From the NCBI RefSeq assembly GCF_003933745.1, contig NZ_RSEB01000004.1, positions 620,001 to 684,000 of the forward strand: a stretch of 64,000 bases of DNA. The letters are read 5' to 3'. A program made the translations under genes and the position numbers. Source of the DNA: Glycomyces terrestris (GTDB lineage Bacteria; Actinomycetota; Actinomycetes; Mycobacteriales; Micromonosporaceae). The notes under the pieces were generated by a model. It searched no databases. It worked only from the letters and a program-made list of their open reading frames with translations, and was not told the origin of the DNA. Shown piece after piece: positions 60,677 through 64,000 of this stretch. Numbering within the stretch: the stretch's first letter is position 1; each line of letters opens with the position of its first letter.

Positions 60677-61615
60677 TCAGGCGGTCTCGGCGGCCGGCTC
60701 GTCCTGCTCGGCGGGGCGGTTCGCCTTGTCGAGGACGGGGCCGCCCACGTCGCGCTCGGCGAGGTGGCGGCGGACCGAGTAGGCGACGGCCGCGATCCAC
60801 ACCAGGGCGATCGCGAGGTAGGCGGCGACCTGGACGGCGCCGGAGGCGCCGAGCCATTCGGAGCGCAGGAGCGTGCGGGCGTTGGTGAGGATGATGAGGC
60901 CGCCGACGGCCGAGCCGAGGACGCGCGGCGGCACGTGCCGCACCAGCCAGGCCGCGATCGGGGCGGCGATGAGGCCGCCGAGGAGGAGCACGCCGACCCA
61001 GGCGAAGTCGATGTTCTCGCCGCCGAGGCCGATGAGGAAGCCGATCGAGGCGGCGACGGCCACCAGGAACTCGGAGGTGTCGATCGAGCCGATGACCTTG
61101 CGCGGCTCGATGCGGCCGCTGGCGAGCAGGGCGGGGGTGCCGACCGGGCCCCAGCCGCCGCCGCCGGTGGCGTCGACGAAGCCGCCGAACAGGCCCAGCG
61201 GGGTGAGGAACCGCTTGCGCAGCGGCTTGCCGAGGTTGCGGCCGTCGATGCCGCGCAGCGTGAAGCGGATGAGCAGGTAGAGGCCGAGGGTGAAGAGGAT
61301 GGCCGACATGATCGGGGCCGCGGACTCGGTGGAGAGCCACGACAGGAACGTCGCGCCGGCGAAGGCGCCGATCGCGCCCGGCACGCCGATCTTCAGGACG
61401 ACCTTCCAGTCGACGTTCCCGAACCGCCAGTGCGCGGCGCCGGAGGCCAGGGTGGTGCCGATCTCGGCGAGGTGGACGGTCGCGGAGGCGGAGGCCGGGT
61501 TCGTGCCGATCGCGAGCAGCAGCGTCGCGGAGGTCGCACCGTAGGCCATGCCCAGGCTGCCGTCGATGAGCTGGGCGGCCAGGCCGACCAGCCCGAGGAG
61601 GACGAGCGATTTCAC
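60677..61615 (-). CDS. TauE/SafE family sulfite/anion permease
   Basis: 312 residues from GTG 61615, behind GGAAGG. About eight helices; the N-terminal LVGLAAQLIDGSLGMAYGAT and the inner repeat FGGFVDATGGGGWGPVGTPA are the family marks. It would move sulfite or a sulfonate-type anion across the membrane. An AT-rich patch directly upstream is unlike the surrounding DNA and probably holds its promoter and operator. Confidence 0.9.
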   Translation of the reverse strand: MKSLVLLGLVGLAAQLIDGSLGMAYGATSATLLLAIGTNPASASATVHLAEIGTTLASGAAHWRFGNVDWKVVLKIGVPGAIGAFAGATFLSWLSTESAAPIMSAILFTLGLYLLIRFTLRGIDGRNLGKPLRKRFLTPLGLFGGFVDATGGGGWGPVGTPALLASGRIEPRKVIGSIDTSEFLVAVAASIGFLIGLGGENIDFAWVGVLLLGGLIAAPIAAWLVRHVPPRVLGSAVGGLIILTNARTLLRSEWLGASGAVQVAAYLAIALVWIAAVAYSVRRHLAERDVGGPVLDKANRPAEQDEPAAETA

Positions 61616-61650
61616 GGGGTTGCCTTCCGAGACGGTGACCGGATATCTCT

Positions 61651-61672
61651 ACTAAATCTATGGGAAATATAG
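61651..61672 (-). promoter_or_regulatory. AT-rich control region of the tauE-like gene
   Basis: ACTAAATCTATGGGAAATA then TAG on the plus strand, including the inverted repeat CTATGGGAAATATAG (61658-61672), about 40 bases before the start codon. It may be a sulfur-responsive operator; this is a guess from the gene's family. Confidence 0.45.
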
Positions 61673-61850
61673 GCAGGATGGGGGTGGACGTCAACCGCCG
61701 GTCCCGCTCCGCGGGATCGGGGCGGCGGACGGCGGGCCCGGGGTCCGCCGCGTCCGGGATTTCCCTCCGATCCCGGGACAGGGCGCGCCGCGGGGGCCAG
61801 AATCGGCCCGAGAAGCCGCCGCCGGCGGCCCAGCAGGAAGGAAGGCGCCC

Positions 61851-62354
61851 ATGAGCAAACTCATCGCCGTGGCCTACCCGGACGTCCCCACCGCCCAGAC
61901 CGTCCTCGGCAAGCTCGCCGACATGCAGAAGCGCGAGCTCATCAAGCTCGCCGACGCGGTGGTGGTCGAACGCCGCGACGACGGCAAGGTCAAGCTCCAC
62001 CAGTCGACGTCCCTGGTCGGCGTCAGCGCCGCGGGCGGGGCGCTGTGGGGCGGCCTCATCGGCCTGCTGTTCTTCGCGCCGCTGCTCGGCATGGCCGTCG
62101 GCGCGGCCGCGGGGGCCGCGGGCGGCGCGCTGACCGACGTGGGCGTGGACGACTCGTTCATGAAGGAGCTCGGCGCCGAGCTCACGCCGGGCTCGGCCGC
62201 GCTGGTCCTGCTGGTCGTCTCGGCCACGGAGGACAAGGTCGTCGAGGAGCTCGGCGGTCGGTACCAGGGCCGCCTGCTCCAGACCAACCTGTCCTCGGAG
62301 GAGGAGCAGCGGCTGCGCGAGTCCATCGACGCGGTGCAGGCGAACGCCACCTGA
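61851..62354 (+). CDS. DUF1269 domain membrane protein
   Basis: 167 residues. The opening LIAVAYPDVPTAQTVLGKLA and the Gly-rich hydrophobic hairpin GALWGGLIGLLFFAPLLGMA followed by VGAAAGAAGGALTDVGVDD are characteristic of DUF1269. The C-terminus has ALVLLVVSATEDKVVEEL. Function unknown; relatives are often stress-associated. A terminator follows. Confidence 0.9.
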   Translation: MSKLIAVAYPDVPTAQTVLGKLADMQKRELIKLADAVVVERRDDGKVKLHQSTSLVGVSAAGGALWGGLIGLLFFAPLLGMAVGAAAGAAGGALTDVGVDDSFMKELGAELTPGSAALVLLVVSATEDKVVEELGGRYQGRLLQTNLSSEEEQRLRESIDAVQANAT

Positions 62355-62367
62355 GCGCACGGGGCGG

Positions 62368-62399
62368 ACGGCGGCGGCGGCTCCCAGCGCCGCCGCCGT
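62368..62399 (+). terminator. Terminator after the DUF1269 gene
   Basis: 12-bp stem ACGGCGGCGGCG/CGCCGCCGCCGT with an eight-base loop, followed by TCGTTTTCCCT. Confidence 0.8.
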
Positions 62400-62452
62400 T
62401 CGTTTTCCCTGTTGGGAACCTTCGCGGCGCGGGTTCTGGCTACGCTCTCGGC

Positions 62453-63622
62453 ATGAAGCGGGGGGCCAAGGCGGCGGACATGCAGGGCTACATCAGGTCC
62501 TATGTCATGCCGGAGGGGCCGTGGGACCGGATCGCGTCGGGCCACCCCGCGTCGGCGCTCCTGCTGCGGCTGCTGCCGCTCCTCCTGCTGGCGGCGACGG
62601 TGCCGCTCGCGTTCCTCGTCCCGTCGATGGGGCAGTTCGCCGACTACGCGCTGGTGTTCCTGCCGGCGTTCACGGCGCTGGTGAACGGGCCGGTGGCGAC
62701 CCTGGTCGCGACGCTGGCGACGGTGGCGATCGTCAGCTGCGGCGGCGACGCCCTGGGGCTCCTCCCCTATCCGCAGAGCGCGTGGAGCGACCTGCCGCCG
62801 CTCATCGCGGTCGGGGTGCTGTGCACGGTCCTGGCGTGGGTGCGGAACCGGATCGTGATGCGGCTGCTCGACATGACGCTGGTGGCCGAGACGGTGCAGG
62901 GGGCGATCCTGCCGGAGCTGCCGCCGGAGGTCGGCGGCGTGAAGGTGGCGGTGGCGTACCGGACGCACGCGGGCAGTCCGGGCCTGGTGGGCGGGGACTT
63001 CTACGACGTGCAGGACACCGACGCGGGGATCAGGGCGGTGGTCGGCGACGTGCAGGGGCACGGGCTGAGCACGGTGCACCTGACCGAGGCGCTGCTGGGG
63101 ACGTTCCGGGAGCGGGCGCTCGACGACCCGGACCTGGCGACGCTGTCGGCGCGCCTGGAGCGGCGGGTGCGGCTGCACAACCGGGGGCGCGACGAGTGGC
63201 AGCAGTCGTTCGCGACGGCGGTGCTCCTGGAGATCACGCCGCGGCACGACACGATCCGGGTGGTGCTGTGCGGGCATCCGGCGCCGCTGCTGGTGCGCGG
63301 GTCGGCGGAGCCGCTGTCGGCGAGGCCGACGCCGCCGCTGGGGTTGACGGACTTCGGGTTGCAGCGCACGGAGGTCCGCGAGGCGGCGCTCATGCCCGGT
63401 GACGTGATCGTGGCGTTCACGGACGGGTTCGTGGAGGGGCGCAACGCGGACGGGCAGACGTTCCCGCTCGTGTCGATGCTGAACGCTCACGTCGCCTCCG
63501 GCATCCGCGACCCGGACCGCTTGCACCGCAAGCTGAAGGCGGACTTCCAGGGCGGCGGCTACATGCGCACGGACGACCTGACGGTGCTCATCATGCAGCT
63601 CCCGGGCTCGTCGGCGCGGTGA
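62453..63622 (+). CDS. PP2C (SpoIIE-type) membrane phosphatase
   Basis: 389 residues from ATG 62453; the longer frame upstream belongs to the DUF1269 gene's shadow. About four helices (60-150) precede a PPM/SpoIIE phosphatase domain: VGGDFYDVQDTDAGIRAVVG with the metal-binding Asp, DVQGHGLSTVHLT, and GDVIVAFTDGFVEGRN with TDDLTVLIMQLP at the end. Such enzymes usually reverse phosphorylation of anti-sigma-factor antagonists, but no sigma or anti-sigma gene lies nearby. TACGCT six bases before the ATG hints at a leaderless message. Confidence 0.9.
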   Translation: MKRGAKAADMQGYIRSYVMPEGPWDRIASGHPASALLLRLLPLLLLAATVPLAFLVPSMGQFADYALVFLPAFTALVNGPVATLVATLATVAIVSCGGDALGLLPYPQSAWSDLPPLIAVGVLCTVLAWVRNRIVMRLLDMTLVAETVQGAILPELPPEVGGVKVAVAYRTHAGSPGLVGGDFYDVQDTDAGIRAVVGDVQGHGLSTVHLTEALLGTFRERALDDPDLATLSARLERRVRLHNRGRDEWQQSFATAVLLEITPRHDTIRVVLCGHPAPLLVRGSAEPLSARPTPPLGLTDFGLQRTEVREAALMPGDVIVAFTDGFVEGRNADGQTFPLVSMLNAHVASGIRDPDRLHRKLKADFQGGGYMRTDDLTVLIMQLPGSSAR

Positions 63623-63673
63623 GGTGCGGCCCGCGTCGGCGCAGGTCAGCGCGCCGGACGGCTGGGACGCGAA

Positions 63674-63701
63674 CGGCGGCCCCGCACACGCGGGGCCGCC
63701 G
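63674..63701. terminator. Terminator between convergent phosphatase and PCu(A)C-like genes
   Basis: Perfect 12-bp stem CGGCGGCCCCGC/GCGGGGCCGCCG with loop ACAC. Confidence 0.8.
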
Positions 63702-63719
63702 GTGGTCGTGCGGCCGTTG

Positions 63720-64000
63720 CTATTCGGCCGCCGGCTCGTGCGGGGCCTCGAAGTAGGAGCGCTCGCCGGGGGTCTCGGGGGCGCCCATGGGGACCGCGAC
63801 GGTCACGGTCTCGCCGTTGGAGAACGCGAACTCGAGCTCGACGCTGGAGCCCATCTCGACCGCCTCCTTGAGCCCGTCGAGGAGCAGGAAGGAGCCGGAG
63901 GTCGGCGCCAGGCGCAGGTAGTCGCCCGCGGGGATCTCGATGGCGAACACGGACTCGCCGATGATCTCGGCGGTTTCCTCGGGGGACCCGGACTCGCCTT
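63720..64000 (-). CDS. PCu(A)C-like copper chaperone domain protein, C-terminal part (start outside window)
   Basis: The frame stays open to the right edge, so only about 93 C-terminal residues are seen. The pattern FAIEIPAGDYLRLAPTSGSF, LLLDGLKEAVEMGSSVELEF and NGETVTVAVPMG follows the beta-sandwich of PCu(A)C (DUF461) proteins. The His-x-Met ligand pair expected in the loop (usually GGYHLML) reads SGSFLLL here, so this part cannot bind copper in the usual way. The N-terminal half, with the other ligands, is not visible. Family call is moderate. Confidence 0.6.
   Translation of the reverse strand, partial: GESGSPEETAEIIGESVFAIEIPAGDYLRLAPTSGSFLLLDGLKEAVEMGSSVELEFAFSNGETVTVAVPMGAPETPGERSYFEAPHEPAAE

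Overview
The window is very GC-rich DNA (well above 70% by eye) with dense genes, many GTG starts, four-base ATGA/GTGA overlaps, several probable leaderless promoters and a complete ramCSAB-ramR (amf) cluster. Together these point to a filamentous, sporulating actinobacterium. The lanthipeptide precursor carries three SxxSxxxC motifs, which would suit the Glycomyces/Stackebrandtia group (I recall a class III peptide with multiplied motifs from Stackebrandtia), but the genus is inference. I saw no rRNA, tRNA, CRISPR array, IS element or prophage.

Layout. 0-6 kb: SapB-type morphogen cluster, with the C-terminal part of the synthetase, the 49-residue precursor, an ABC exporter pair and a convergent NarL-type regulator with a degenerate receiver. 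6-12.3 kb: leftward genes for a MarR regulator, a DedA protein with a long low-complexity tail, an MMPL exporter with its TetR regulator, and a beta-propeller lactonase. 12.4-18.5 kb: msrB, a PknB-like kinase, hrpB helicase, an M50-like membrane protein and a coiled-coil protein. 18.6-24.8 kb: a beta-1,3-glucan module (secreted GH16-CBM6 glucanase, binding protein, two permeases, LacI regulator) with GAGAGCGCTCTC-type operators. Like the second sugar ABC locus at 40.7-43.9 kb, which is led by a ROK repressor, it has no ATPase gene and must borrow one. 25-31 kb: a family A DNA polymerase and an ABC transporter/two-component operon. 31-40.6 kb: methyltransferase, acetyltransferase, HAD phosphatase, Rpn-like protein, SWIM/SNF2 pair, kdgK-eda, adenine phosphoribosyltransferase and a DUF4234 protein. 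45.5-50 kb: aldo/keto reductase, a protein with two P-loops and GNAT enzymes. 50-55.6 kb: a six-gene fructose PTS operon (fruR-fruK-EIIA-EIIBC-ptsH-ptsI). 55.8-64 kb: macro-domain protein, alpha/alpha-toroid protein, small membrane proteins, a 650-residue unknown, a TauE-type permease, a DUF1269 protein, a PP2C phosphatase and a truncated PCu(A)C-like gene.

The least ordinary signal is not a gene. An AT-containing word built on TGTGACA/TGTCACA recurs about 14 times between 2.3 and 40.1 kb. It has a 26-bp long form and a 19-bp short form, lies mostly just 3' of genes, and also sits inside reading frames where it forces rare codons. I found none in the last 24 kb. Three long-form copies (30.9, 39.0 and 40.0 kb) are the end of a highly conserved 71-bp repeat. 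The window also holds several tandem repeats: two in-frame hexamer tracts in ramB, a heptamer array, and a 40-bp array that duplicates the 3' end of apt.

All calls come from reading the sequence and from knowledge of families. No searches were run. Starts were chosen by ribosome binding site, overlap and family length.
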